Source: Streptomyces sp. NRRL F-4489 (GTDB lineage Bacteria > Actinomycetota > Actinomycetes > Streptomycetales > Streptomycetaceae). Taken from it: a stretch of 41,661 nt of DNA. Positions within the stretch are counted from its first letter, which is position 1. The number at the start of each line of letters is the position of its first letter. The position numbers and the translations under genes are program-made. Of the stretch, positions 30,813 through 39,847 are shown in pieces. The notes beneath the pieces were generated by a model, which searched no databases, was not told the origin of the DNA, and saw only the letters and a list, made by a program, of their open reading frames with translations. The stretch spans positions 1 to 41,661 of the forward strand of contig NZ_LLZI01000249.1 in assembly GCF_001509485.1 (NCBI RefSeq), read 5' to 3'.

Positions 30813-31547
30813 ATGACCGAACCCCGTACCGCGGCGCACCGTGCCGCACTGGAACACTTCATACAGACCCGCGAGTTCAGCTGCCTGGGCGCCCGCTCCG
30901 CCCTCAAGCGCGCGGCGATCACCCACCGGCACTACGGCGAGCTGGGCGACCCGGAAGCGGCCGAGCGGAACCACCAGGACGTCCTGGCGTACGTCACCGA
31001 GGTCCGCCCGCAGCTGTCGGCGCAGAGCTTCCGCACGTTCGTGGCGACCTTCGACGGACCGGACGGGCTCGACGAGGCGGCGTTCGAGGAGGTGCTGTGG
31101 CGGCACCTCCAGCTGATGCACGACCTCGACGCCCCCGGCCACGGCGTCGAGACGGGCTCGACCTCCGACCCCACCCAGCCGCACTTCGGCTTCCACGTGG
31201 GCGGGATGTCGTTCTTCCTGGTCGGGATGCACCCCGGGTCGTCCCGGGCCAGCCGCCGCGCCCCGGTGCCGGCGATCGCCTTCAACTCGCTGGCGCAGTT
31301 CATGCTGCTGGGCGAGAAGTTCTACTCGCTCCAGCACGCGATCCGCCGCCGCGAGCAGCGCATCAACGGCTCGGTGAACCCGAGCTTCGCGGAGTACGAG
31401 TACGAGCAGCCGGCCCGGCACTTCTCGGGGCGGTTCACCGAGCCGGACTGGACCTGCCCGTTCACTTCCCGGCACGAGCCGGCGCCGGCCGTGGAGGGCC
31501 TTTCCGCCCCGGCCGGCGGCGAGGTGATGCGGCCCCGGCAGCGGTAG
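30813..31547 (+). CDS. YqcI/YcgG-family protein (GntA-like haem N-hydroxylase family)
   Basis: Protein of 244 residues from the YqcI/YcgG family, which includes GntA, the haem enzyme that N-hydroxylates the guanidine of pre-guanitoxin. The conserved core is GGMSFFLVGMHPGSSRASRR followed by APVPAIAFN and QFMLLGEKFYSLQHAIRRRE. An early EFSCLGARSALKR carries the only conserved Cys. ATG 30813 is chosen over upstream starts because the domain begins 14 residues later. Paired with a double-MerR regulator. Whether this member binds haem and hydroxylates guanidines cannot be told. Confidence 0.85.
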   Translation: MTEPRTAAHRAALEHFIQTREFSCLGARSALKRAAITHRHYGELGDPEAAERNHQDVLAYVTEVRPQLSAQSFRTFVATFDGPDGLDEAAFEEVLWRHLQLMHDLDAPGHGVETGSTSDPTQPHFGFHVGGMSFFLVGMHPGSSRASRRAPVPAIAFNSLAQFMLLGEKFYSLQHAIRRREQRINGSVNPSFAEYEYEQPARHFSGRFTEPDWTCPFTSRHEPAPAVEGLSAPAGGEVMRPRQR

Positions 31548-31561
31548 CCGTCCCCGGGTAC

Positions 31562-31601
31562 GGGCGAGGGCCCGGCGACCGGAGTCGCCGGGCCCTCGCC
31601 C
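31562..31601. terminator. Strong two-way hairpin terminator
   Basis: Perfect 18-bp stem (31562–31579 with 31584–31601) and a CGGA loop, lying between two convergent genes that end at 31547 and 31627. Typical G/C-only terminator without a strong T-tract, usable from both sides. Confidence 0.85.
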
Positions 31602-31626
31602 TTGCCCGTTGCCGTGGCGGCGGGTG

Positions 31627-34212
31627 TCAGTTCACCGTGTCGTGGCTGAGCTCGATATCGCACTCGGCCTGGCCGGCGGCGGTCAGCCGCAGCGGCGCGG
31701 CGGCCGGCGGGTAGCCGCTGGCGATCAGCGTGTACTCACCACTGTCGAGGTCGGTGAAGACGTACTCGCCGTCGTGGCCGCTGGTGGCGCTGCCCACGAC
31801 GTTGCCCGCGGGGTCCAGCAGGGTGACCCGGGCGTCGCCCACCGGGCCGCCCCGGTTGGTGCGGACGGTGCCGCGGACCTGGGCGCCCAGCGTCAGCCGG
31901 ACCTCGTACCAGTTGCGGGTGCCGGCGGCGACCTCCACCTGGAGGGCGGAGGGGCGGTGCCGCTCGGCGCTGACCGCGAGGGTGTAGCTGCCCGGGGTCA
32001 GCTCCTCGAACGCGAAGCCGCCGTCCTGGCCCACCACGCCGGAGGCCACGACCTCGCCGCGGATGTCGGTGGCCACCACCAGGGCGCCGGGCACCGGGTC
32101 GTCGTTCTTCTCCTCGCGGACCTCGCCGGACAGTCCGGCCGCGCCGCTGAGCGTCAGATCGAAGGTGACCGGCTCGGCGCCGACCACGACCGTCAGCGCC
32201 TGCGGCTTGCGGGCGCCGGCGGAGCCGATCAGGACGTAGGTGCCGGCGCCGGTGGTCGGCAGCGCGTAGCCGCCGTCCGCGTCGGTGGTGGTGCGGCCGA
32301 GCTGCCGCCCGCCGACGCTGATCAGGGTGACCGCGGCCTGCGGCACCGGGTGGCCGCCGCTGTCGCGCACGGTGCCGGTGATCACCGGGCCGGTCGCGTC
32401 GGGGCCGGGGGCCGGCGCCGCCACGGCGGTCGCGGCGGCGGCCGGGACCGCCTCCGGGGCCGGGACCGCCTCCGGGGCCGGGGCCTCGGCCGGCGCGGTC
32501 TCCGCGGCCGGCGGGACCTCGCCGTTCGCCTCGGCATCGGCCTGGGCGCGCGCCTGGAGGCCCGACATCTGCCGCAGCGGCACCTCCTTGATGAACCACA
32601 TCAGCACGAAGGCCAGCGCGACCACGATCGCACCCATCAGGAAGACGGTGTGCATGGAGTCGGCGAAACCGCGCTTGAACGGTTCGGCCAGCCGCGGGTC
32701 GAGGTGCTGGATGAACGAGGAGTCGCTCAGCACGCCCGAGGCGCCGCCGTTGCCGGGGTGCTTGAGCATGTCGAGCACCGGCTTGTTGGCCGGGTCGTGC
32801 AGCACCGACGGGTCCTTCAGCGCGCCCTGGAACCGCGCGGTGGACGCGGCCGCCTTGAACGCGTCGCCGATCTTGTCGCCGACCGTGCTGAACAGCACCG
32901 ACAGGAAGATCGCGGTACCGGCGGTGGCGCCCATCTGCCGGAAGAAGGTGGAGGACGCGGTGGCCACACCCATGTCGCGCGGCGGGACCGCGTTCTGCAC
33001 GGCCAGCACCAGGGTCTGCATGCAGCCGCCCAGGCCGAGGCCGAAGACGAGCATGTAGACCATGGTCTCCCACAGCGCGGTGTCCCACTGGACGCGGTAG
33101 TGGAAGAGCAGCATCGCGGCGATCATCAGCGCGGTGCCGACGATCGGGAAGACCTTGTAGCGGCCGGTCTTGGCGGTGACCTGGCCGGAGACGATGGAGG
33201 CGATCATCATGCCCGCCATCAGCGGCAGCATCTCCAGGCCCGATTTGGTGGGGCTGGCGCCCTTCACGATCTGGAGGTACTGCGGGATCATCAGCATCCC
33301 GCCGAACATGCCCATACCGATCAGCACGGACAGCACGCTGGTCTTGCTGAAGGTGCCGTTGCGGAACAGCCGCATCGGGATCAGCGCGTCGTCGCCGATC
33401 CAGCGCTCGACGAAGATCCAGGCGATGATGCCGACGACACCGATGGCGTAGCAGGCGATCGACGCGGCCGAGGTCCAGCCCCACTCCCGGCCCTGCTCGG
33501 CGACGAGCAGCAGCGGCACCACGCCGACGGTGATGGTCAGCGCGCCCCACCAGTCGATGCGGTGGTTGCGGCGGGTGTGCGGGATGTTGAGGACCTTGGC
33601 GACGACGAACAGCGCGATGATGCCGATCGGCACGTTGACCAGGAAGACCCAGCGCCAGCCGGTGATGCCGAGCAGGGTGGCCTGGCCGGCCAGCGCGCCG
33701 CCGATCAGCGGACCGGCGACGCTGGAGGTGGCGAACGTACCGAGCATGTAGCCCTGGTAGCGGGCGCGCTCCCGGGGCGGGACGATGTCGCCGATGATCG
33801 CCAGTGCCAGCGACATCAGACCACCGGCGCCCAGGCCCTGGAGGGCGCGGAACGACGCGAGTTCGGTCATCGAGGTGGAGAAGGTGCAGAGCACCGAGCC
33901 CACCACGAAGATGCTGATCGCGGCGAGGTAGTAGGGCTTGCGGCCGTGGAGGTCGGACAGCTTGCCGTACAGCGGCGTGGCGATCGTGGAGGTGATCAGG
34001 TAGGCGGTGGTCGCCCAGGCCTGCTGGCTCAGCCCGTGCAGGTCGTCGGCGATGGTCCGGATGGAGGTGCTGACGATGGTCTGGTCGAGCGCGGCCAGGA
34101 ACATCCCCAGCATCAGGCCGCTGAGGATGGTCAGGATCTGGCGGTGGCTGAGCGCCCCCGCCCCGGGTATCGCCTTGGCTTGCGCCCCTGGCGGAGAGGT
34201 GGCTGTGCTCAT
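31627..34212 (-). CDS. DHA2-type MFS drug exporter fused to three beta-sandwich repeats
   Basis: Protein of 861 residues. Residues 1–545 are a 14-helix DHA2 exporter: LAALDQTIVSTSIRTIADDL in helix 1, GKLSDLHGRKPYYL as motif A, and SSVAGPLIGGALAG as motif C. A Pro/Ala/Glu linker (about 548–604) leads to three repeats of about 80 residues (starting near 606, 687 and 774), each of the form G-x-V-R … G-x-P-V … A-x-V … G … Y/F-x-L … G-x-Y-x-L, the pattern of carboxypeptidase-regulatory-like/Cna-B-like beta-sandwiches. The repeats should lie on the cytosolic or extracytosolic side depending on helix count. ATG 34212 overlaps the MarR stop (ATGA), so exporter and regulator form an operon. Confidence 0.88.
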   Translation of the reverse strand: MSTATSPPGAQAKAIPGAGALSHRQILTILSGLMLGMFLAALDQTIVSTSIRTIADDLHGLSQQAWATTAYLITSTIATPLYGKLSDLHGRKPYYLAAISIFVVGSVLCTFSTSMTELASFRALQGLGAGGLMSLALAIIGDIVPPRERARYQGYMLGTFATSSVAGPLIGGALAGQATLLGITGWRWVFLVNVPIGIIALFVVAKVLNIPHTRRNHRIDWWGALTITVGVVPLLLVAEQGREWGWTSAASIACYAIGVVGIIAWIFVERWIGDDALIPMRLFRNGTFSKTSVLSVLIGMGMFGGMLMIPQYLQIVKGASPTKSGLEMLPLMAGMMIASIVSGQVTAKTGRYKVFPIVGTALMIAAMLLFHYRVQWDTALWETMVYMLVFGLGLGGCMQTLVLAVQNAVPPRDMGVATASSTFFRQMGATAGTAIFLSVLFSTVGDKIGDAFKAAASTARFQGALKDPSVLHDPANKPVLDMLKHPGNGGASGVLSDSSFIQHLDPRLAEPFKRGFADSMHTVFLMGAIVVALAFVLMWFIKEVPLRQMSGLQARAQADAEANGEVPPAAETAPAEAPAPEAVPAPEAVPAAAATAVAAPAPGPDATGPVITGTVRDSGGHPVPQAAVTLISVGGRQLGRTTTDADGGYALPTTGAGTYVLIGSAGARKPQALTVVVGAEPVTFDLTLSGAAGLSGEVREEKNDDPVPGALVVATDIRGEVVASGVVGQDGGFAFEELTPGSYTLAVSAERHRPSALQVEVAAGTRNWYEVRLTLGAQVRGTVRTNRGGPVGDARVTLLDPAGNVVGSATSGHDGEYVFTDLDSGEYTLIASGYPPAAAPLRLTAAGQAECDIELSHDTVN

Positions 34213-34763
34213 GTACGTATCTCTCCCTGCTCCACGGCGGTGCCCTGGTCTCCCCCGGGGCCCGGCCGTGAGTGTTGTCGTTCTGCCAGGTCCTTGTTGA
34301 GCCGGCTGAGCAGCCGGATCAGGTCGGCCCGGTCCTGTGGCGACCAGGATTCGAGGATCCCGGCCAGTTCGGCGTCGCGCTGACGCCGGTAGTCCTCGAA
34401 GCGGGCCCGCCCCGCCTCGGTCGCGGTCAGCAGCGACCCGCGGCGGTCCTCGGGGTCGGGGCGGCGGGCCACCAGGCCCCGCTCGACCAGCGAGCGCACC
34501 TGCCGGCTGACGGTCGACAGGTCGAGGAAGGCGTCGGCGGCCAGATCGGTCGCCCGCTGGTCCCCGCCGCACACCAGCCTGGCCAGCAGGACCCGGTCGG
34601 CCGCCCCGGCGTCGTGCTTGACCCGCTGCTTCCAGGCCGCGATCAGGCGGCTGAAACGGACCACTTCCGTTCCCAGCCCCGCGGCGGCCTCGTCCAGGCT
34701 CGACGCGACGGTGATCTGCGCGACCCCGTCCGCGTCGCAGGCATGGACCGTGCCGTTACTCAT
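34209..34763 (-). CDS. MarR-family regulator of the fused exporter
   Basis: Regulator of 184 residues with a MarR winged helix: ADRVLLARLVCGGDQRATDLAADAFLDLSTVSRQVRSLVERGLV and the wing RRPDPEDRRGSLLTATEAG, followed by long C-terminal helices for dimerisation. Start ATG 34763. Coupled to the exporter by an ATGA overlap. A perfect 21-bp inverted repeat 60 bp upstream is the likely operator. It probably represses the operon until a drug-like ligand binds. Confidence 0.9.
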   Translation of the reverse strand: MSNGTVHACDADGVAQITVASSLDEAAAGLGTEVVRFSRLIAAWKQRVKHDAGAADRVLLARLVCGGDQRATDLAADAFLDLSTVSRQVRSLVERGLVARRPDPEDRRGSLLTATEAGRARFEDYRRQRDAELAGILESWSPQDRADLIRLLSRLNKDLAERQHSRPGPGGDQGTAVEQGEIRT

Positions 34764-34822
34764 CGTCGTGATCCCTCGCACTGAATGCGTGCATGCGTGA
34801 AGGCATGTTCCAGCCGGTCCAC

Positions 34823-34843
34823 TGGATACATTGCTTGTATCCA
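34823..34843. promoter_or_regulatory. MarR operator TGGATACA-N5-TGTATCCA
   Basis: Perfect inverted repeat with 8-bp arms and a 5-bp centre, 60 bp before the MarR gene. A second, overlapping repeat GCTTG-N7-CAAGC spans 34833–34849. Local A/T content is higher than around, in keeping with a promoter. Confidence 0.7.
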
Positions 34844-35024
34844 GCAAGCATAGCGGCTGCCGACGGGTGCCGCCGACCACGGGACGGCTCACCGCAGCAC
34901 GGCGCGGCTCGGGAGTGCTCGCCGCGCGCCCCCGACACCACCTCCGCTCCCCCGGCCGAGTACCCGGCAAAGTGGTAGACATGCCGGAAATGCACCATTG
35001 GCCCTCGTGACGAAGGGAGACACC

Positions 35025-35102
35025 ATGTCGTCGAAGCGCCGCCGCAAGAAGAAGGCCCGCCGCAACCACGCGGCCAACCACGGCAAGCGCCCGCAGTCCT
35101 GA
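35025..35102 (+). CDS. Ribosomal mini-protein bL37 (AURKAIP1/COX24-type)
   Basis: A 25-residue, very basic protein: MSSKRRRKKKARRN then HAANHGKRPQS. The ending ANHGKRP-x-S is the hallmark of actinobacterial bL37, a small protein of the large ribosomal subunit seen in mycobacterial ribosome structures. A good AAGGGAG site precedes ATG 35025. Eight of the first eleven codons specify Arg or Lys. Too short for most gene finders. Confidence 0.85.
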   Translation: MSSKRRRKKKARRNHAANHGKRPQS

Positions 35103-35123
35103 GCGGGCGGCCGGCTCCTTCGG

Positions 35124-36143
35124 TCAGGCCGGCTGGACGGGGCGGGGCGCCCGGGGCAGCTGCTGGGTGATGCAGTGCACCCCGCCGCCCCCGTAGGCGA
35201 GCGTCGGGGCGGGTACGCCGACCACCCGGCGGCCGGGCAGCGCGCCGGCGAGCACCGCGAGCGCGGCCTCGTCCCCGTCGCCGCCGCCCACCGGGACCAC
35301 CGCCCCGCCGTTGGCCAGATAGAAGTTCAGATAGCCGACCTCGACGGGCTCGCCGCCGACCGTGCCGTACGCGGTCTGCGGCAGCTCGACGATCTCCAGC
35401 CGGCGGCCCCGGGCATCGGTGGCCGCCGCCAGGATGTCGCGGTTGGCCCGCATCCGGGCGAAATCCGGGTGGCGCTCGTCGTCCGGGAGGAACGCGACGA
35501 CCTTCCCGGGCGCCACGAAGGCGCAGACCCCGTCCACATGCCCGTCCGTCTCGGTGTCCTCCACCCCGCCGTACGGCAGCCAGATCACCTTCTCCGCGCC
35601 CAGCCGCCGGCCCAGCTCGGCCTCGATGTCCGCGCGGGTCAGCGCGGGATTGCGGTTGGGGTGCAGCAGGCACTGCTCGGTGGTGATCAGCGTGCCCTCG
35701 CCGTCGACGGTGAACGATCCGCCCTCCAGCACCATCCCGGAGTGCACCCGCTCGATACCCAGCCGCTCCAGCAGCCGCGCGGTCAGCCGGTCGTCGTCGT
35801 CCCAGGGGCGGTGCTTGCCGCCCCAGGCGTTGAAGCGGAAGTCCACGCCGACCCGGCGGCCGTCGTCGGTGAAGGCGAAGACCGGGCCGGAGTCCCGCAG
35901 CCAGGAGTCGTCCAGCGGCAGCTCGATGATCTCGATGTCCGCACCGCACCGGGCCCGGGCCGCCGCGCCCTGCCCGGGCGCGGCGATCATGATCACCGGC
36001 TCGAAGGCGGCGATCGCCCGGGCCACCTCGGCGTACTCCCGGCGGGCGGCCCCGAAGGCCGCGCCCCACAGCGACTCCCGGCTCGGCCAGGCCATCAGGC
36101 AGGCGTCGTGCGGGGTCCACTCGGCGGGCATCCGAAGGCGCAT
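35124..36143 (-). CDS. aguA: Agmatine deiminase
   Basis: Enzyme of 339 residues of the peptidyl-arginine-deiminase-fold family that turns agmatine into N-carbamoylputrescine and ammonia. Conserved points: MPAEWTPHDACLMAWPS at the N-terminus, DDSWLRDSGPVFAF, FNAWGGKH, VLEGGSFTVDG, GHVDG (catalytic His) and GGGGVHCITQQLP with nucleophile Cys324. Length normal. No putrescine carbamoyl hydrolase (aguB) gene is beside it; on Streptomyces chromosomes the pair is often separate. Confidence 0.93.
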   Translation of the reverse strand: MRLRMPAEWTPHDACLMAWPSRESLWGAAFGAARREYAEVARAIAAFEPVIMIAAPGQGAAARARCGADIEIIELPLDDSWLRDSGPVFAFTDDGRRVGVDFRFNAWGGKHRPWDDDDRLTARLLERLGIERVHSGMVLEGGSFTVDGEGTLITTEQCLLHPNRNPALTRADIEAELGRRLGAEKVIWLPYGGVEDTETDGHVDGVCAFVAPGKVVAFLPDDERHPDFARMRANRDILAAATDARGRRLEIVELPQTAYGTVGGEPVEVGYLNFYLANGGAVVPVGGGDGDEAALAVLAGALPGRRVVGVPAPTLAYGGGGVHCITQQLPRAPRPVQPA

Positions 36144-36222
36144 GGCGCGGGCTCCCTGGTCGCGGCGGCGGGGTCGTCGGGGTCGGTGCGCGGGTGGAAC
36201 GGTACGCGGGCGGGTCAGCGCG

Positions 36223-37158
36223 TCAGTGCGCGATCCCGTCGATCAGCTCACGGGCACCCTGGCGCAGCAGCGCCACGGCCACGGAGGTGCCCAGCGTCTC
36301 CGGGGTGAGCGGACCGGCCCACTCGTGGGCGTTGAGCACGGTCTTGCCGTCCGGCGTGAAGACGCTGGCCCGCAGGGAGAGTTCGCCGCGCCGGTCGGTG
36401 GTGGCGTAGCCGGCGATCGGGCTGTTGCAGTGGCCCTGGAGGACGTGCAGCAGCATCCGCTCGGCCATGGTCTCGCGGTACGTCGCCGGGTCGCCGAGGC
36501 CGCTGACCGCCTCGATGGTGGCGGTGTCGTCCTCCCGGCACTGGAGGGCGAGCGTCCCGGCGCCGATCGGCGGGCACATCATCTCGACCGGGAGGATCTC
36601 GGTGATCGCGTCCGTGCGGCCGATCCGCTCCAGCCCGGAGACGGCGAGCAGCAGTGCGTCGGCCTCGCCGGCGGCCAGCTTCTCCATCCGGCGGTTGGCG
36701 TTGCCGCGCATCGGCACGCATTCCAGATGCGGGTGCGAGGCGGCGAGCTGGGCGATCCGGCGCACCGAGGAGGTGCCGATACGGGTGCCGGCGGGCAGCT
36801 CGTCGAGGGTGAGCCCGCCGGGGTGGATCAGCGCGTCGCGGACGTCGTCGCGCTTGAGGAAGGCGGCGAACGTCGTCCCGGCCGGCAGCGGGCGGTCGCC
36901 GGGGATGTCCTTGACGCAGTGCACCGCGAGGTCCGCGGCGCCCGCCAGCAGGGCCGCGTCCACCTCCTTGGTGAACGCCCCCTTGCCCTCCACCTGGGAG
37001 AGCGCGCCCATCCACCGGTCACCGGTCGTCTTGACGGGGACGACCTCCGTGGTGATGCCGGGATGCAGCGCGGCCAGTTCGGTGCGGACGCGCTCCACCT
37101 GGGCCAGGGCCATGGGCGAGTCGCGGGAGACGATGCGGATGAGTTCAGGGGCGGACAT
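36223..37158 (-). CDS. Porphobilinogen deaminase (hydroxymethylbilane synthase), divergent paralogue
   Basis: Protein of 311 residues. Haem-pathway HemC joins four porphobilinogens using a dipyrromethane cofactor. Preserved: HCVKDIP with Lys83 and catalytic Asp84, [13 protein letters not shown] (cofactor arginines), [12 protein letters not shown], and Cys244 in [10 protein letters not shown], the cofactor-holding Cys. Departures from the usual sequence: HCVKDIP for HSxKDx[14 protein letters not shown] for PAxGQGALxIE, and LERIGR for GLxRLG. It is thus distinct from a typical housekeeping hemC and has no hem neighbours. Probably a functional second copy. Confidence 0.88.
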   Translation of the reverse strand: MSAPELIRIVSRDSPMALAQVERVRTELAALHPGITTEVVPVKTTGDRWMGALSQVEGKGAFTKEVDAALLAGAADLAVHCVKDIPGDRPLPAGTTFAAFLKRDDVRDALIHPGGLTLDELPAGTRIGTSSVRRIAQLAASHPHLECVPMRGNANRRMEKLAAGEADALLLAVSGLERIGRTDAITEILPVEMMCPPIGAGTLALQCREDDTATIEAVSGLGDPATYRETMAERMLLHVLQGHCNSPIAGYATTDRRGELSLRASVFTPDGKTVLNAHEWAGPLTPETLGTSVAVALLRQGARELIDGIAH

Positions 37159-37308
37159 GGCGCCGATGATAGAACGTCAAATCCGGACAGTTACCGACAG
37201 CGCGTCGGAGTTTCCGTGCGTCGCGTCACCCGCGGCCCGGTCCGCGGACGACCGGACCGTACCGGACCCGCGCCGGGCCCGTACCGGCCCGCACGATAGC
37301 GTCTCGTC

Positions 37309-37998
37309 ATGTCCACCTCCGAGACGCAGGCCGGGATACCCGAACGGCCCTCCCCCGCCACCGCCGCACCCGGCCCCGTCACCGCCGATGATCTCGCCCG
37401 CGCCGTACGGCTCTCGGTGGCGCTGCTGCGCACCGCGCCGGCCGCGGCCTGGGACGGCGGCCCGGCCGGGACGCTGGAGTGGGACTGCTGGGAGACCGCC
37501 GAGCACCTCGCCGACGACCTCTTCGCCTACGCCGCCCAACTGGGGCCCGCCGCACCGCCGTTGGACCGCGAGGTGCCGTTCGACTGGCACCGCCGGCGGC
37601 CCGGCGGCCCGGCCAACGCGGTGCACGCCGACCGGGCCGCCGGGCCGGCCGGGCTCCTCGCGGTCCTGGAGTCGTGCGGCGCGCTGCTGGTCGCCATGGT
37701 CCGCACCACTCCCCCGCACGTCCGCGCCCACCATGTGTTCGGCGTCTCGGACGCGGAGGGCTTCGCGGCGATGGGGATCGTCGAGACGCTGGTGCACACC
37801 CACGACCTGGCCGCCGGTCTGGGGCTCGGCTGGGAGCCGCCGGCCGAGTTGTGCGCCCGGGTGCTGGCCCGCCTGTTCCCGGACGCCCCGGAGGGCGCGG
37901 CGCCCTGGCCGGCCCTGCTCTGGGCCACCGGGCGCGCCGAGCTTCCCGGGCACCCGCGCCGCACCCGGTGGCGCTGGGACGGCACGGTACGGGCGTAA
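37309..37998 (+). CDS. DinB/mycothiol-dependent maleylpyruvate isomerase-like protein
   Basis: Protein of 229 residues with a four-helix bundle of the DinB/MDMPI N-terminal type: WDCWETAEHLADDLFAYAAQL (first metal His), GLLAVLESCGALLVAMV and GIVETLVHTHDLAAGLGL (two further His), which together would hold one Zn2+ or Ni2+. Such proteins are mycothiol transferases or isomerases in actinobacteria. There is a disordered Pro/Ala-rich N-terminus. Single gene, substrate unknown. Confidence 0.8.
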   Translation: MSTSETQAGIPERPSPATAAPGPVTADDLARAVRLSVALLRTAPAAAWDGGPAGTLEWDCWETAEHLADDLFAYAAQLGPAAPPLDREVPFDWHRRRPGGPANAVHADRAAGPAGLLAVLESCGALLVAMVRTTPPHVRAHHVFGVSDAEGFAAMGIVETLVHTHDLAAGLGLGWEPPAELCARVLARLFPDAPEGAAPWPALLWATGRAELPGHPRRTRWRWDGTVRA

Positions 37999-38028
37999 CG
38001 GGGGCCCGGCGGTGGGACGGGCGGAGGG

Positions 38029-39618
38029 TCAGTGGCGGTGCCAGGGGTGCCGCAGCCGGATCCAGATGTCGCGGGCGCGCCGGCCGGCCTCGGTGCGGCT
38101 GTGCGCGACCAGCCTGCGGGCCTGCTCCTTGGTCTCCACCATCGGACCGGAGCCCCGTAGCGGCTTGCCCGCCGTCTCGTGCAGGAAGAGCGTCGAGAAC
38201 AGGCCGACGACGCCGGCCGCCATCAGGTAGTACGCGGGCACCATCCGGCTCCCGGTCAGCGCCACCAGCCCGGAGGCGAACAGCGGCGTGGTGCCGCCGA
38301 AGAGCGACACCGAGATGTTGAACGCGATGGACAGCGCGCCGTAGCGCAGCCGGGTCGGGAACAGCGCCGGGAGGGTGGCGGCGGAGGTGCCGGCGAAGCA
38401 CACCAGCAGCAGTCCCAGGATCAGGCAGCCGAAGGCGGGCAGCAGGATGCCGCCCGCCCGGATGAGGAGGAACGCGGGGTAGGCGAGCGCGATCAGGGCG
38501 ATGCTGCCGGACATGAAGAGGGGGCGGCGGCCCCAGCGGTCGGAGCTGCGGCCGACGGTGGTGATGGTCAGCACCACCACGATCATCGTGCCGAGGACGA
38601 GCAGCTGGGCGGTGAGCGGGTCCTCGCCGAGCGTCTCGGTCATGAAGGTCGGCAGGTAGGAGGTCACCATGTAGTTGGTGACGTTGTAGAGCAGCACCAG
38701 CCCCATGCAGATCAGCACGGCCTGCCAGTGCCGGGTGAAGATCTCCCGCAGCCGGCCGTGACCGGACTGGCGGGCGGTCTCCACCGGGTCCTCACCGCCC
38801 GCGGCGACGCTCTCCTCCGCTTCCTGGTGGGCGAGTTCGGCCTCGCGCTGGAAGGCCGGGGTCTCCTCCAGCTTCAGCCGCATGTAGAGGCCGATCAGTC
38901 CGAGCGGTCCGGCGACGAGGAACGGCAGCCGCCAGCCCCAGGAGACCAGCCCGTCCTCGCCGAGCACCGCGGTGAGGACGGTGACCAGTCCGGAACCCAG
39001 CGAATAGCCGACGAAGGTGCCGAAGTCGAGCCAGCTGCCGAGGAATCCGCGCCGTTTGTCGGGGGCGTATTCGGCGATATAGGTGGTGGCTCCGGCATAT
39101 TCGCCGCCGGTGGAGAATCCCTGTACCAGCCGGCAGATCAGCAGCAGAATCGGCGCGGTGAAGCCGATGGCGTGATAACTGGGCAGGAATCCTACGGCGA
39201 AGGTGCTGACCGCCATCATGATCATGGTGGCGGCCAGCACCCGCTGCCGTCCGATCCGGTCGCCGAGCGGCCCGAACACCATCCCGCCCAGCGGCCGGAC
39301 GACGAAGGCCGCGGCGAAGGTGGCGAACGACGAGACCACCTGGGCGCCGGACGAGCTGGCGGGGAAGAACACCTTCCCCAACGTCCCCGCCAAATAGGCG
39401 TAGACGCCGAAGTCGAACCATTCCATCATGTTGCCGAGCGCGGCCGCCGACACCGCCCGGCGCACCGCCGGACGGTCGGTGATCGTCACGTCCTCGGCGC
39501 TCAGCGGCTCTTTCCTGCGGCGCAGCAGAATGCGCAGAAGGCGTTCGGTCTCGGCGCTCCGCCCACCGGAAACCCTCCGGTCCCGGCGCGGGCCCGGAGG
39601 ATTGCGGCGGGCGCTCAT
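38029..39618 (-). CDS. MFS metabolite/H+ symporter, ProP type
   Basis: Protein of 529 residues of the metabolite:H+ symporter branch of MFS (ProP, citrate and ketoglutarate carriers). Features: GNMMEWFDFGVYAYLAGTLG in helix 1, GPLGDRIGRQRVL motif A, LVQGFSTGGEYAGATTYIAEYA in helix 4, and a long cytosolic loop between helices 6 and 7 (KLEETPAFQRE … SGHGRLREIF). The N-terminal 43 residues are Arg-rich and of doubtful value; a GTG at VTITDRPAV, 43 codons in, would give a more usual start. Likely osmolyte or carboxylate uptake. Confidence 0.9.
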   Translation of the reverse strand: MSARRNPPGPRRDRRVSGGRSAETERLLRILLRRRKEPLSAEDVTITDRPAVRRAVSAAALGNMMEWFDFGVYAYLAGTLGKVFFPASSSGAQVVSSFATFAAAFVVRPLGGMVFGPLGDRIGRQRVLAATMIMMAVSTFAVGFLPSYHAIGFTAPILLLICRLVQGFSTGGEYAGATTYIAEYAPDKRRGFLGSWLDFGTFVGYSLGSGLVTVLTAVLGEDGLVSWGWRLPFLVAGPLGLIGLYMRLKLEETPAFQREAELAHQEAEESVAAGGEDPVETARQSGHGRLREIFTRHWQAVLICMGLVLLYNVTNYMVTSYLPTFMTETLGEDPLTAQLLVLGTMIVVVLTITTVGRSSDRWGRRPLFMSGSIALIALAYPAFLLIRAGGILLPAFGCLILGLLLVCFAGTSAATLPALFPTRLRYGALSIAFNISVSLFGGTTPLFASGLVALTGSRMVPAYYLMAAGVVGLFSTLFLHETAGKPLRGSGPMVETKEQARRLVAHSRTEAGRRARDIWIRLRHPWHRH

Positions 39619-39780
39619 TTCTTCCCGTCACGGAGCGGAATTCGGTGCCTCATATTCGCCATTATTTCCCCGGCCGTTCCGCGCGGAGAGCAGACCCGCC
39701 GGGACCGCGTGTCGGGCGCGGTGACGGGAGGCGAAAGGCCCGGGCCGGAGGGAGGCGAACGGCCCGTGGCTGGGCGCTCG

Positions 39781-39817
39781 CACGGCCCGGGCCGGTGGCC
39801 GGCCGGCCCGGGCCGTG
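39781..39817. terminator. Strong hairpin terminator downstream of the sortase gene
   Basis: Perfect 15-bp G/C stem (39781–39795 with 39803–39817) around a 7-nt loop, about 30 nt beyond the sortase stop codon at 39848. Part of a G/C-rich, partly repetitive 150-bp stretch separating the sortase and ProP-type genes. Confidence 0.75.
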
Positions 39818-39847
39818 GTCATGGCCGGTTCACGCGCGCTTCGCGCT

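Noticed and set aside
30389..31714. Long plus frame at 30338–31714 overlapping the MerR and YqcI/YcgG genes
   Set aside because: It is a Pro/Arg-rich shadow of two genes with clear family motifs in other frames.
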